Of a DNA stretch of 64,000 nucleotides, positions 36,393-49,100 are shown piece after piece; position 1 is the stretch's first letter, and every line of letters starts with the position of its first letter. A program made the position numbers and the translations under genes. Origin of the DNA: Melastoma dodecandrum (lineage: Eukaryota; Streptophyta; Magnoliopsida; Myrtales; Melastomataceae); assembly GCA_029817715.1 (NCBI GenBank), contig JARUPY010000190.1:4278001-4342000 (forward strand), in the 5' to 3' direction. A model generated the notes under the pieces. The model saw only the letters and a list, made by a program, of their open reading frames with translations, was not told the DNA's origin and ran no database searches.

Positions 36393-38749
36393 AGAGCTGC
36401 AGTCCAGCATGTCAGCTTCAGATATCTTAACAGACCCGATATCGAGATATTCAGCGACATTTACTTGGCGATCCATTCGGGAAAGGTAAAGCCGAGCTTA
36501 CTTTTGTTGAAGTCGTGACGCAATTGTTTCTGACAATGCGGTCTTGTCATCAGACTGTTGCTTTGGTTTGGGAAAGCGGTAGTGGGAAGTCAACCGTGAT
36601 CTCGCTGCTGCAGAGATTCTATGATCTGGACTCGGGGCAGATTATGCTCAACGGGGTTGACATAAGGAAGCTCAATCTAACATGGCTGAGGCAGCAGATG
36701 GGTCTTGATAATGAGGAGCCAACCTTATGCAATGACACCATCCGAGCCAACATAGCTTACGGAAAAGAAGGAAATGCAACGGAGGCAGAGATCATAGCGG
36801 CTGCCAAGACAGCAAACACTCACAGCTTCATCAGTGGCTTGCAAAACGTAATGAAAATAAAGAAAGAAAAACCTCAATCACGTGAACTATATATGGCGAG
36901 ACCAAGTGGTTCTTGTTTAACTAACTTCGAAGTAATTGCAATGCAGGGTTACGAAGTGATGGTTGGAGAAAGAGGCGTGCAATTGTCAGGTGAGCAGAAG
37001 CAGCGAGTCATGATAGCAAGGGTGGTAATCAAGGCGTCAGTGATATTACTGCTGGATGAAGCCACCAGCGTGCTAGACGAGGAGTCGGAGCAAGTGGTCC
37101 GGGATGCCCTAGATCGGGTGATCACGCTTGTCGAAGGCGGCAAATTAAATACTCTAACAAACCTAACTAACTTGTAGATACGGTAAGTAGAGGTCGTTCC
37201 CACAGAGAATCAACGGAAAAAAATTACTAACGGTTGCACGTTTAACCATATCGAGGTCAAGTCGAACAAGATGAACTGAGTAAAACAGAAAAATAGAATG
37301 CAAATTAACGATAATTCAATCAGATAGTAAAACCCTAAGACTATCAACTTCCCCTAACGAATTATCTAACTCATTCCTTTCTTTCTCCATTTATTAAATT
37401 CTCAAGTTACTAACCTAGAGTTCGACTATCTTCTTACGCCTCTCCCGAGTGCTCTAAGGATGTATTCCATGTATCGAGCTAATCACTCTATTCCTAGACA
37501 ATTAACTAGTGGGAACTCATTATGCAACAACCATAAATGGCTACCTAAGGCGATTCGGTATATTTCTATCCTTCTCGCGAATTAGCTCCGTTTCCAACAT
37601 GACACTAACTTAGGCTATTCAATCCATGGCTTAACCCAAACAACTTTCCCAATCTCGAATAGGTCTCCATATCAAATTAATTAGTGGTCAGTCAATTAAT
37701 TGCATTAAGATCAAGATATGAATAAGTAACCACACAAATTCGAATAACACGAAGAAAAGTAATTTACTCGTTAAATAAAGTCGTTAAGTTCCATTGAAGT
37801 CCTAGAAAATGGAATTAGTTCATAACATAAATGAAATTCATCCCAAGTTCAAAAGAAAACGATAACGACGTAGCAATCAAATGGCAAGAAAAGAGAAACG
37901 CCCTCCCGATCTTCCGATCCGAGAAGTAGTAGCATCGTCCCGATCTCCGCTTCAACCCTAGCCATCACCTCTTTCTCCGTTCTCCAGTCGAATGTGTCTA
38001 CCTCCTCTCTCCAAAGAAAAAGACTGCCTAGGGTTGCCTATGAAAATAGAATATATAGTTCCACTCTAAAAAGATTTCCTAAGATTCGCCAAATCTAAAT
38101 AAGATTTCTAGGGAGAATAAAAAATAACCTAAAACTACCAAATAAGTGACTAGTTGATCCTCTATTTCTTCAGTCTCAAGAAGAACTCCTTAAGCGAATT
38201 GATCATAATTTCGAATATGGCGTGCTTTACTCTACAGAACTCCCAAGGATGCATCCCTAAGAACAGACGGACGCGTTTTCTGCTCTCTGTCCAATTTTCG
38301 CTCATCTTCACTTTACTTTGTCCAAGTTTCAAGATCTCCTTCATTTTCCTACATTAATAGACGACAAACCAAGAGACATCAACAAGATAAACGATTCAAA
38401 TCAAAAAAGATTCAAAAACTAAAAAAATAACAAAAATCGACTTAAAATAGAGCTAAACTAAAAATCACTTTAATCCTACCAAATTCCTATCAATAATCGT
38501 ATGACTAACCACATAAAGCATTATTAGGGATACGAAATAACCCTACTTTCCTAGAGTTATCATCGGGTAATGGATACGAGGACTACTATCGTGGTTGCTA
38601 ACCGGCTATCGTCAATAAAGGGGGCAGACATGATAGCAGTGGTCAAGAACGGGGTCATTGTGGAGAAAGGGAGGCATGAAACTTTGATCAACATCAAGGA
38701 TGGATTTTATGCTTCGTTAGCACTGAATTCCAGAGCCGCCTCATCTTAG
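36393..38749 (+). pseudogene. ABCB transporter pseudogene (second nucleotide-binding domain only)
   Basis: Remnant of a P-glycoprotein-type transporter, closest to the second NBD of the two downstream genes. Pieces: 36393-36486 ([19 protein letters not shown]), intron ending at 36551, 36552-36849, an intron-like 97-bp insert, 36947-37122, a mobile insertion, then 38563-38749 to TAG. The membrane domains and first NBD are absent. Motif damage is extensive. Walker A reads WESGSGKST (first Gly lost). The Q-loop reads DNEEP instead of VSQEP. The signature is LSGEQ instead of LSGGQ. The H-loop reads VANRLS instead of VAHRLS. Walker B (ILLLDEATS) and the D-loop region survive. The frames stay open, so decay was partly by substitution before or after truncation. 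Confidence 0.93.
37123..38561. mobile_element. 1.44-kb insertion inside the ABCB pseudogene
   Basis: The coding sequence breaks at ATCGGGTGAT (37113-37122) and resumes at ATCGGGTAAT (38562-38571). The interval is therefore flanked by a 7- to 10-bp target duplication with one possible mismatch. The insert is A+T-rich with no open frame of known type and no obvious terminal repeats. If the duplication is 7 bp, the ends read GATCAC and GTTATC, a weak inverted match. A stretch with GTAGAGGTCGTTCCCACAGA (near 37184-37203) recalls a repeat I associate with many eudicot genomes, but I cannot classify it. Probably a non-autonomous DNA element. Confidence 0.8.
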
Positions 38750-39541
38750 CGAGCGTGCTTTACTTCCTTGTAAGACGATCGTTTAAGTCTAGCCACTCAG
38801 TTTTCCATCATCCAAAACACGAAAGGAAACAGTATGCCGACTATAAGCACTATGCCTCCGATCTTGATATATGGAATTCGAGATGGGTCACCCCAAATGC
38901 CAGTTCGAGAGATAAGAGGTTCTGTTTTCCTCTTAGTTCCCATAGAGACCCCACACATTCAACGCAGAAACGTGAGACTCATTTGCGCTGATGCCATTGT
39001 GATAATGGTTCGGCTTGTCATTTCATTCCCACGATGAATCCAAGATAAGGGATGCGGTCAGTGAGCAGGGTCGGCCGAGCATCTCTGCCGCATGATTATG
39101 GGCTATGTGGAATTCGCAGTGATTTTGGAAGCTTAGGATTGTCCAACAAACAACAACAGCTCATCAGAGGACTACCGGACACAAGTTTCTTGTGTCTGCA
39201 ACGAGGATTCCTTCCATAATGTCCGGGGTGCATCAACTACAAGGATGTCCGAATGAATAAGATTTTCTCGAAGGAAAAGCCGGCAGCCTTCGTCGTACCT
39301 GATGACCGCGTCTCTAGGTATGAAGGTTTGCCGTAATCACCTAGGTGATTGTTGCTTAAGTTTATTCGATGACATTTGCAGTGTCACGATGTGACAGACA
39401 TTACTGGTTAGATGTTTATTGTCTCGCCTTTTGTCGATGGGCAGTCGAATAGAGCGTTTTTGCTATATATTCGCATTCCTTGAAAACTTTTCTGAATGGG
39501 CCCTAGTTCAGATATCGTGGCAAAGGTTCATCTGTCAAGGA
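38750..39541. other. spacer inside the ABCB cluster
   Basis: About 790 bp between the pseudogene and the first intact ABCB gene; should contain the latter's promoter. No repeats or other genes recognised. Confidence 0.4.
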
Positions 39542-42500
39542 ATGGCCGTCGAAACCAAGGGAATTGATGCTGCTGAGAAACCGAAAGTTGTGAATTCAGT
39601 ACCGTTCTACAGGCTTTTCTCCTTCACCGACCCTGTGGACCGTGTTCTTATGTTTCTGGGATCTGTTGCGGCAGTCGGACATGGTCTTTCCATGCCTTTG
39701 ATGACTGTAATCCTAGGAGAAGTGGTCAACACATTCGGGATGACCAACAACCCTGGCGGGGTGGCGCGCTCTGTCTCCAGGGTAAACCTTATGTTATGAT
39801 GCTGGTTGGCCAAGCACTTTCTTCTTGTGATTTTCTGACGACCGTTATGTCAGGTTGCTCTGAAGTTCCTGTACTTGGCTGTTGGATCAGGCGCCTCGGC
39901 TTGCATTCGTGAGCTCTTTGTAACTTATCCATCACGAATACTGATATCGGAATACGACTAATGTGGGATTTGCTTGACATGCTTTGCTCGTCCCCCAGAG
40001 GTGGCTTGTTGGATGATCACCGGAGAGAGGCAGGCCGCAAGAATCCGAGGCCTGTACTTGAAAACGTTGCTTAGGCAAGAAATTGGCTTCTTTGACAAGG
40101 AAACTAACACGGGGCAAGTCATTGGAGGAATGTCGGCTGACACCATTGTTATTCAAGAAGCCATGGGCGAGAAGGTAGTGTTTTGCAGCACATTTTGACC
40201 CAAATTGCTCCTTTTCGGTCCGCGTTCGCTTAAAAACATCTTTTTTCCAGGTTGGGAAGTTTGTACAGCTTGTCGCTATGTTCTTGGGAGGATTCGCTGT
40301 CGCATTGATCAAGGGATGGCAGCTCACGCTCGTGCTGCTATCTTCATTTCCTGCAATTGTTATTGCTGGTGCCATTCTGGGCATTACGATTGAGAAGGCT
40401 GCGTCTCGGGGACAAAATGCATATGCGGTCGCTTCGACCATAATACAGCAGACCATTGGAGCAATACGTACTGTGCGTAAGCTGGCAATCAATATGAAAT
40501 GTTTTCATGTAAATTTTCTGACCAAAAGGATAATATCTATGCAGGTCGGGTCCTTCACAGGCGAGAAACAAGCCATAGCAAAGTATGAGGAATCACTGCT
40601 TAAAGCTTCCAGGGCATACGTACGAGGAGGACTAGGTTCGGGTCTTGGTTATGGCTCAATGATGTGTATCGTATACTGTTCTTTTGCTTTGGCCTTATGG
40701 TTCGGTGGGAAGATGGTTCTCGAGAAAGGATACAGCGGAGGAGATGTTGTCAGCGTCATTTTCGCCATAATAATGGGATCCCTGTAAGCCCCAGTTTCCT
40801 AGATTCCTGCATTTCTTAATCCGTCATGGTTGGTAACGATCCATTTTCGAGGGATCTCTAACACTTATTCGATGAATGCTTCATATCAGATCCCTAGGTG
40901 AGGCTTCGCCGTGCATTGCAGCATTTGTAGCTGGACAAGCAGCTGCGTTCAAGATGTTTGAGGTGATTGAAAGGAAGCCAAGGATAGATGCCTACCTTAA
41001 GGATGGGAAAACGTTGGATGAAATCCGGGGTGAAATTGAGCTGAAGGATATAGACTTCAGCTATCCTGCGAGACCTCACGAGAAGATATTCAGTGGATTC
41101 TCGCTATGTATACCGAGCGGGTCAACCGTTGCTTTGGTTGGGGGAAGCGGGAGTGGAAAATCAACAGTCATCAGTTTGATAGAGAGATTTTATGATCCAG
41201 ATGCAGGAGAAGTCTTAATCGATGGCATCAATCTAAAAGAATTTCAGCTCAAATGGATCAGACAGAAGATAAGCCTCGTCAGCCAAGAGCCCGTGCTATT
41301 TGCGACAACGATCAGGGAGAATCTTCTATACGGTAAGGATGGAGCGACTACGGATGAAATCAGAGCTGCAGCTGAGCTTGCTAATGCTGCTAAATTTATC
41401 GATAAATTGCCCGAGGTGGAATTCCCGGATACTTTCTTCATCAGTTCATGCACTTCTACTCCCTTTGCTCTGACACAGATCATCACCGACCGTGTTCCAT
41501 CTTGTAGGGACTTGACACTTTGGTCGGAGAACACGGAGCTCTGTTATCTGGGGGACAAAAGCAAAGGATAGCAATAGCTAGAGCCATCTTGAAGGACCCA
41601 AAGATTCTGCTTCTGGATGAGGCCACGAGCGCACTTGATACAGAATCTGAGAGAAAATTGCAAGTTGTTCTCGACAGTTTTTTGGTTGACCGCACTACTG
41701 TCGTTGTAGCTCATCGATTAAGCACTGTGAAGAATGCAGATACAATAGCTGTGATCGACCACGGGAGAATAATCGAGAAAGGTAATCCAACTTGGAGTCT
41801 AGACATTGGTCTTCTGTTTGGACTCTTTTCACGCGATTAGTTCGATGTTTTCAGGTACACATTCCGAGCTAACCCAAGATCCCAATGGTGCATACAGTCA
41901 ATTGATTCGATTACAAGTGACTTCAGATGGGTCGGATGAAAAAGAATTCAGCGATAGCGGTGAACCTAGAATGTTGCTAGATCATCGACTTAGCGCGGTT
42001 CATAGTCCTTTCCGACCATTTCCCAGGAGTAACATTTCTCAGAAATCCGCGAATGAAGGTGACGATGACATTAGTAGCCTGAAATCGGGTCGCGAGTCTT
42101 CTAATTCATCTTTATGGAGGGTGGCTTCCCTTGCTGGTTCAGAGGCACCGGTGCTGATATTGGGTTCTGTAGCAGCTGCCGGTGTAGGATTGATCTTGCC
42201 AATACTGGGTTATCTCCTCTCAAGCATGATAAAGACCTTTTACGAGATGCCACATGATCTGAGGAAGCATTCCAGGTACTTGGCCTGCTTGCTGGTGGCT
42301 CTCGGGGTCCTATCCCTATTACTTCAACCGATGAGAACATACTACTTTTGTGTTGCTGCGGCAAAGCTAGTGGGACGGGCTCGGAAGACTTGCTTCGAGA
42401 AAGTGGTTCACATGGAAATCAGCTGGTTCGATGAGGTAGAGCACTCGAGCAGCGCAGTTTGCATGATGCTATCAGAAGATGCATCTGCTGTGCAAAGTGC

Positions 42501-44132
42501 GGTTGCAGACGGATTGAGTTTAATTATTCAAAATGCGGCATCGGCAATTGGGGGTGCTGTTATCGCTCTCGTGTTGAATTGGCGGATCGCACTTATATTC
42601 CTCACCTTGATCCCTTTTCTAGGAGCAAGTAATTACGCCGAGATCAAACTCATGAAAGGATTCACCGATCACACCAAGGTTGTTCTCTGAAGCCATATTC
42701 CTTCTCACAAATTACGGGTCTATGATTATGGCATCCTTTTTCGCCAGGTTTTATAGCTGACACGTCTTTAACTGTTGATTTCCAGAAATTGTACGCAGAA
42801 GCGAGTCAAGTGGCAAATGAAGCAGTTGGAAGCATCCGAACAGTGGCGTCGTTCTGTGCAGAAGCGAAGGTCATGGAACTATATACAAAGAAATGTGAAG
42901 GTCCGATCAAGATGGGCTCGAGGCAAGGGATTATAACCGGGATAGGATTTGGGTTGTCGATGTTCTTGCTGTATTCTGTCTATGGTGCCAGTTTCTACTC
43001 TGGCGCCCTTCTTGTTGATCACGGAAAGTCGACGTTCCCCGATGTTTTACATGTATCTTTCCTTAGTATTTGCATCTTCAGTTATTAGAAAATTCTCATT
43101 GTTTCATTGCTCCTGCCGATGGATTCTGATTTCTTGTCTTGCAGGTGTTCTTCGTTCTGACTCTGTCGTGCATGGCTATTGCTTCAACGAGTTCTCTCAT
43201 TCCCGATGTTGCTAAAGCAAGACGTGCCGCCACATCCATATTTGAGATGCTCGATACGAAATCTAAGATAGACTCAAGTGATGAATCCGGTGGTATCATA
43301 CAAAACCTGAAAGGGGATATCGTCTTTCGACATGTTAGTTTCAAGTATTCATTGCGGCCAGATGTTCAGATATTTGGGGATCTGTGTCTCACCGTTCATT
43401 CTGGCAAGGTAATGGTTGTTTCGTTGATCCTGCATCTCGAATGTTACTACTTGATATGACCTGTATCTTTCTCTGTATCAGACAGTTGCTCTCGTTGGAG
43501 AAAGCGGCTGTGGGAAATCGACTGTCATTTCATTGTTGCAGAGGTATTACGATCCCGACACTGGTCGCATCCTGATCGATGGTTCCGACATCCAGACATT
43601 ACAGTTAAAATGGTTGAGGCAGCAAATGGGGTTAGTGAGCCAGGAGCCCGTGCTGTTCAACGACACGATTTATGCGAACATTGCCTATGGAAAGGAAGGG
43701 GACGTGTCGGAAGCTGAAATAATATCCGCCTCGGAATCGGCAAATGCACATAACTTCATCAGCAGCCTAGAACAGGGATATGATACAATCGTCGGCGACC
43801 GTGGGATCCAACTCTCAGGCGGACAGAAGCAAAGGGTCGCAATAGCTCGGGCCATAATCAAGTCACCCAAGATACTATTACTCGATGAGGCAACGAGCGC
43901 CCTCGACGCGGAGTCCGAACGGGCCGTGCAGGACGCATTGGACAAAGCCATGGTGGATAGGACCACCGTTGTGGTGGCACACCGGTTGTCCACGATCAAA
44001 GGCGTCGACCTGATTGCCGTCCTGAAAAACGGAGGGGTAGCCGAGATGGGGAGCCACGAATCTCTGCTGAACAGAGAAAGTAGTATATATGCGTCCTTGG
44101 TAAGGCTACAGTCAGGCATCGAATCGAAATGA
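39542..44132 (+). CDS. ABCB (P-glycoprotein/MDR) transporter, copy 1
   Basis: Full-size plasma-membrane ABC exporter of the Arabidopsis ABCB4/11/21 group; relatives move auxin or alkaloids. Exons: 39542-39781, 39854-39908, 39999-40174, 40251-40472, 40545-40783, 40890-41415, 41508-41781, 41855-42678, 42786-43052, 43145-43408, 43482-44132, giving 1245 residues in frame. The order is TMD1-NBD1-linker-TMD2-NBD2. TMD1 begins [20 protein letters not shown] and includes [20 protein letters not shown]1 has [40 protein letters not shown] and VAHRLS. NBD2 has [43 protein letters not shown] and VAHRLS. All ATPase motifs are intact; NBD1 Walker A has Gly where Glu or Gln is usual. The linker is rich in Ser and charged residues. 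Substrate cannot be told from sequence. Confidence 0.94.
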
Positions 44133-46166
44133 AGCTCCCAGCTTCATCTTGATCTCGCCCTGAAATCGTAAGTAGACAGAAAATAAGTTCTGTCCGAAGT
44201 TAGGTTTTGCCGTTGTGTAAAATCGAGTTTCGTTCGAAAATGTCGTGTACCTTACTTATACTAAAAATCGACTAAATTTAATGCATGTCCCAGATTCGTC
44301 CAAAATGACTTGGTAATTGGCGGATGAGTTTAATACATGTTTAGTATAACTGAACGGGTTTTTATTAAATTAGTGTTAACAAGCTCGATAAAATGTTCTA
44401 AATAGTATTAATAGAGTACTAAACTTTTACTCTTTAGTACATTTTATTAAAGGAACTCCTTAATGGGCCGGTAAAACTAAATCATTTACCGGTGCTTTTT
44501 TAATAAAATAGTTTGGTAAATTACTAAATTAATAAAATGGTAAAACATTGGTACATTTTTACTAAAAGATTTGGTAACGTACTAAGTAACTGTTTGATCA
44601 GATAAAATATTATGGTTTAACCAAAGTGTTTACTAAGCACACACCCTGTTCGACCTGGGCTGTGATATCAGATGATACAAGGTTGTCCGCGTAGCCTCCT
44701 TATATCTCCTCTACCACACATCACTTGAGGACGTAGACAGTGGTGACCCTCTATGCTTGAGTTCAACCACAATCCAAGATGGAAGAATAATATTAAAATT
44801 ATATAATATAAATCACGCCAAATAATAAGTCAAAAAATGTTATCAGAATTATCCTAAATTCAAACAACAACAAAATCCACGAATAAACAAAAGAGGACGG
44901 CATGTAGGCTTCCATGATGGGAAAAATAAATAAAGGATTTCAATTGTAATAAATAATAAAAAGTTGTAAATCTGTCTGAAGTTTGAAAGAGTCAAGAGTT
45001 CAATTCCATATGGAAAACGGCAAAAATCAATTTCACTTTTTTCAGAGACTTTTCCAAATGAAAAAGACATGGAAGAATTGTGATATTTGCCTCCTTTTCT
45101 TCCGTGACAAGAAATATTGGACTTGCTGCTGCTCCTCCTCGTCACGTTCTCTGTTTTATCCGGTGACAAATATCAACCCGTCAAAATTTAAGATGTATTT
45201 GGTTTAAAGATTTAAAGATGGAATGGGATGAATTATTATTTTTATAGTCGGTTTACGGAATAAAATTTCGGATGAAATAAAATTAAAAGGGAAAAAAAAT
45301 ACAGTGATTTGAAAGGAAACGGTTTAAAAGAACAGTACTTTTAGTCCAAGAAAAAGAGGAAAAAAGGAAGAGAATGAAACGAGAAACGGAACTGGCATTC
45401 CCTGTCACGAGGGAGGGAATGTCCAAACTTCTTATTTCTCTTTAAAATTTAGGAAATTGAATATAATAAAAAGGAGATGTATGGAATAAAAATGATAAGA
45501 AAATGAAAATAAATAAAACTATCAGTTTATCCCATTTTATAGTCGAATTTTTAAATAAAATACATCATTATCCTTTTTTTATTGATTTCATTTTATTTCA
45601 TTTATTTTCTTTTTATTTTCTTAATTTTGAAAAGTAGGAAAAACAGAACGCACGTTCTCTTTGTCATTTCATTTCATTTTTTTTTTCTCCTCTTTACCCT
45701 CGAACTAAACACGTTATTTTTAAAGTAATTCATTTCCAAAGTGCTATTAAAACTGAACACTCACATATATAATACTACGTTCCATTTGGAAAAGGAATAG
45801 AAAAAACTTGTGGAGGCTGCTGCTCGAGAAGTTCATCAGAGGAATGAATGAGCTCTTAACTTTTCCTCTGTGACTTTTAACCCTAGAAAGAAAAGAGAAT
45901 GTTCCAAGTATAAATATATGCTTACAACTCCTGAAAAACTCCATTTCTGCAGTCGTCTTCTTCTTTTCCAACTCCTTTTTAAAGGTCAGTAAATCGTTCT
46001 GTAGATTCCACTGTATGCATGTCTTTTCCATCGAGAAGTAAAGACAATGGTATTGTGTGTACAGAGTTTTTAAGAAAAAAGACAGGAGATCATTTTTACT
46101 AAAAGCTTATCGACGATGTGAGTGTTTGTCTGATTTCGAGACCCTGATGCGCAGAAAGCTAAGCTA
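44133..46166. other. 2-kb AT-rich spacer between ABCB copies
   Basis: A 3' UTR, then A+T-rich sequence with many short repeats of the kind GGTAAAxxATT and TTTTACTAAA around 44450-44600, and runs of TTTATTTT near 45550-45620. No coding sequence or complete transposon recognised. The last few hundred bases should hold the promoter of copy 2. Confidence 0.5.
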
Positions 46167-49100
46167 ATGGATGTGGAGATCAGCAAGGAGGTAGGAGGAG
46201 GCCGGGCGTCACCCGCCGCCGAGGCCGGGGATTTTCATAATTCTACTGTTTCCGAGATTAAAGATGGCGCCGGCGGGAACGTTCCCTACTACAGGCTCTT
46301 CTCGTTTGCTGATGCGTTGGATCAGCTTTTGATGCTGGTGGGGTCTGTTGCTGCGATCGGAAACGGTGTCAGCATACCTCTCATGACTATTATATTCGGC
46401 GAACTCGTGAACTCGTTCGGCGAAAGTGCCAACACCAAAGAACTGGTTCATGCTGTCTCCAAGGTAAATAATCTCCGTGGTCTATTGTATGTCATAAAAG
46501 CTCTAGAAACGCAATCTTCGATGGTGACACCGTTGTTGTCCTCCCCGTTATTATCTTCAGGTTTCTTTGAAGTTTGTGTACTTGGCTGCTGGATCCGGCG
46601 TCGCGGCTTTTGCCCGTAAGTGGATTCAATGTATTCTTAGGTCCAGACCTGTAATTCCCGTTGTTGAGGATTGTGTTTTGTTGAAATGGATGCGATTCTG
46701 GCGCTTTCCGATGTCCAGAGGTGGCTTGTTGGATGGTTACCGGAGAGAGACAGGCCGCGAGGATCCGATCCTTTTACTTGACGGCACTGCTGAGGCAAGA
46801 AATCGCCTTCTTCGACGCAGAAGCAAGTACTGGGGAAATCATCGGAAGAATGTCTGGAGACACTGTTCTCATTCAGGATGCTATGGGCGAGAAGGTACCT
46901 AATACAACCTTTAACTCCGAGGAAACTCGTTTTGGTTCGAGTCGTCATCCGTTGTATGCTTTTTCAGGTCGGCAAGTTCATACAGCAAATTGCAACGTTC
47001 GTTGGCGGCTTTGTCATTGCTTTCATCAAGGGCTGGCTTCTGACGCTCGTGATGCTGTCTTCTATTCCAGCACTAGTAATTTCTGGTGCCATCTTGAGCG
47101 TCATGATCGCGAAGCAATCGTCCAATGGACAGGGTGCCTATTCACACGCAGCAACCGTAGTTGAAGAGACACTTGGATCAATCAGAACCGTACGCATCAC
47201 ATTTCGTGCTCCTTCTTCCTTCACTAATGTGCGAGCACTTAAAGATAACTTCCAATCCAGGTTGTGGCATTTTCAGGGGACAGACGAGCTGCTGTTAAGT
47301 ACGACGAGTGTTTGGATAAAGCTTATCGTTCTGGTATTAGAGAGGGATTGGTGACTGGACTCGGTTCAGGGGCCGTAATGTTCATCGCGTTAGCCACTTA
47401 TGCTTTGGCTGTGTGGTATGGTGGAAAAATGATCCTCGAAAAGGGTTATACGGGAGGAGACGTCATTAGTGTGATCTTGGCCGTCCTAACCGGATCGATG
47501 TAAGCCTTATCTCTGTTCAAGTTGGTCGGTCGAATAACTGAGAATATGTTTCATTGCTGAAAGTGTTCTCCTTTTGGTTTCCTGAACCAGGGCTCTCGGC
47601 CAGGCATCGCCAGGCTTGAGCGCGTTTGCTGCTGGACAAGCTGCGGCAGCGAAGATGTTTGAGGTCATAGATAGAAATCCGAAGATTGATGGGGACATTG
47701 GAAGAAAGTTAGAGGATGTGAGGGGCGAGATCGAGCTGAGGAACATCGGCTTCAGTTATCCCACTAGACCGAACGAACAAATCTTTGACAGGCTCAATCT
47801 TTTGATTTCCAGTGAGACTATGACTGCTTTGGTCGGGGAGAGCGGGAGTGGAAAATCCACCATCATCAGCCTGATTGAAAGGTTTTATGATCCGAGTGAG
47901 GGCGAAGTCCTAATTGATGGCAACAATCTTAGGGAGCTGCAACTCAAGTGGTTCAGAAGTAAGATCGGCCTCGTCAGCCAAGAGCCCGTTCTCTTTACGT
48001 CCAGCATCAGGGAGAATATTGCATACGGAAAGGATGGGGCCACTGATGAGGATATCCGGGCTGCAGTGGAGTTAGCGAATGCGGCTAAATTTATTGATCG
48101 GCTTCCTCAGGTTCTTCTGCTCTGTCCAATACCCCTGGTTTCGTGTAAATATTGTCTGTATAGTCTTTGAGAGCATCCTGCAATGTTTCTCAGGGGCTCG
48201 ACACCATGGTTGGTGAGCATGGGGTGCAATTATCCGGGGGTCAGAAGCAAAGGATCGCCATAGCAAGAGCAATCATAAAGGAACCAAGGATCTTGCTCTT
48301 GGACGAAGCGACGAGTGCGTTGGATACAGAATCCGAGAGGATCGTACAGGAAGCTCTCGATAAAATCATGGTTAATCGGACAACAGTTGTCATAGCCCAC
48401 CGTCTTACTACAGTAAGGAACTCGGATACTATAGTCGTTCTGCGAAATGGAAACATTGTTGAGAAAGGTACACGCCAAATCTTTCGAATGAGTTTAGCCT
48501 CGCCTGTCGGGATTCTTCCGTTGACTGTGCGTATTTTCATGCTTCTCAGGGTCACACTCCGAACTCATCAAGGATCAGAACGGTGCATACAGCCAGCTTA
48601 TACGGATGCAAGACGTCACACCATTACCTGAAACATCTCATCCTGAGGACAGTGATCGACCCGATATAGTTGCAGAAAACATTTCCTCAAGTGGTGGCTT
48701 GGTTTCTACCTCGTTTCAGACAGCCACAGCTCTAGAAGGACCTGAAGAAAAGGTTGGTTCGGATGTGAAAGTCGAGAGGATGCCATCTGATGTATCACTT
48801 TGGAGAGTTGCCCGACTAAACAAACCGGAAATTCCTGTGTTGATTCTCGGAGCCTTGTCTGCGGCCGCCAGTGGTGCAATCTTGCCGATACTCGGCATTC
48901 TCTTCTCTGGCATGCTGAAAACATTTAACGAGCCGGCACACGAACTACGTAAGGATGCGAGGTTCTGGTCTTTGATGTTCCTCTCCCTTGGAGTGGCACA
49001 TATTGTGATTGAGCCCCTGAGGTCATACTTCTTCGCTGTTTCCGGAGGAAGGCTGATACAGAGAGTGAGGTCGACATGCTTCCATTCATTGCTGCGCATG

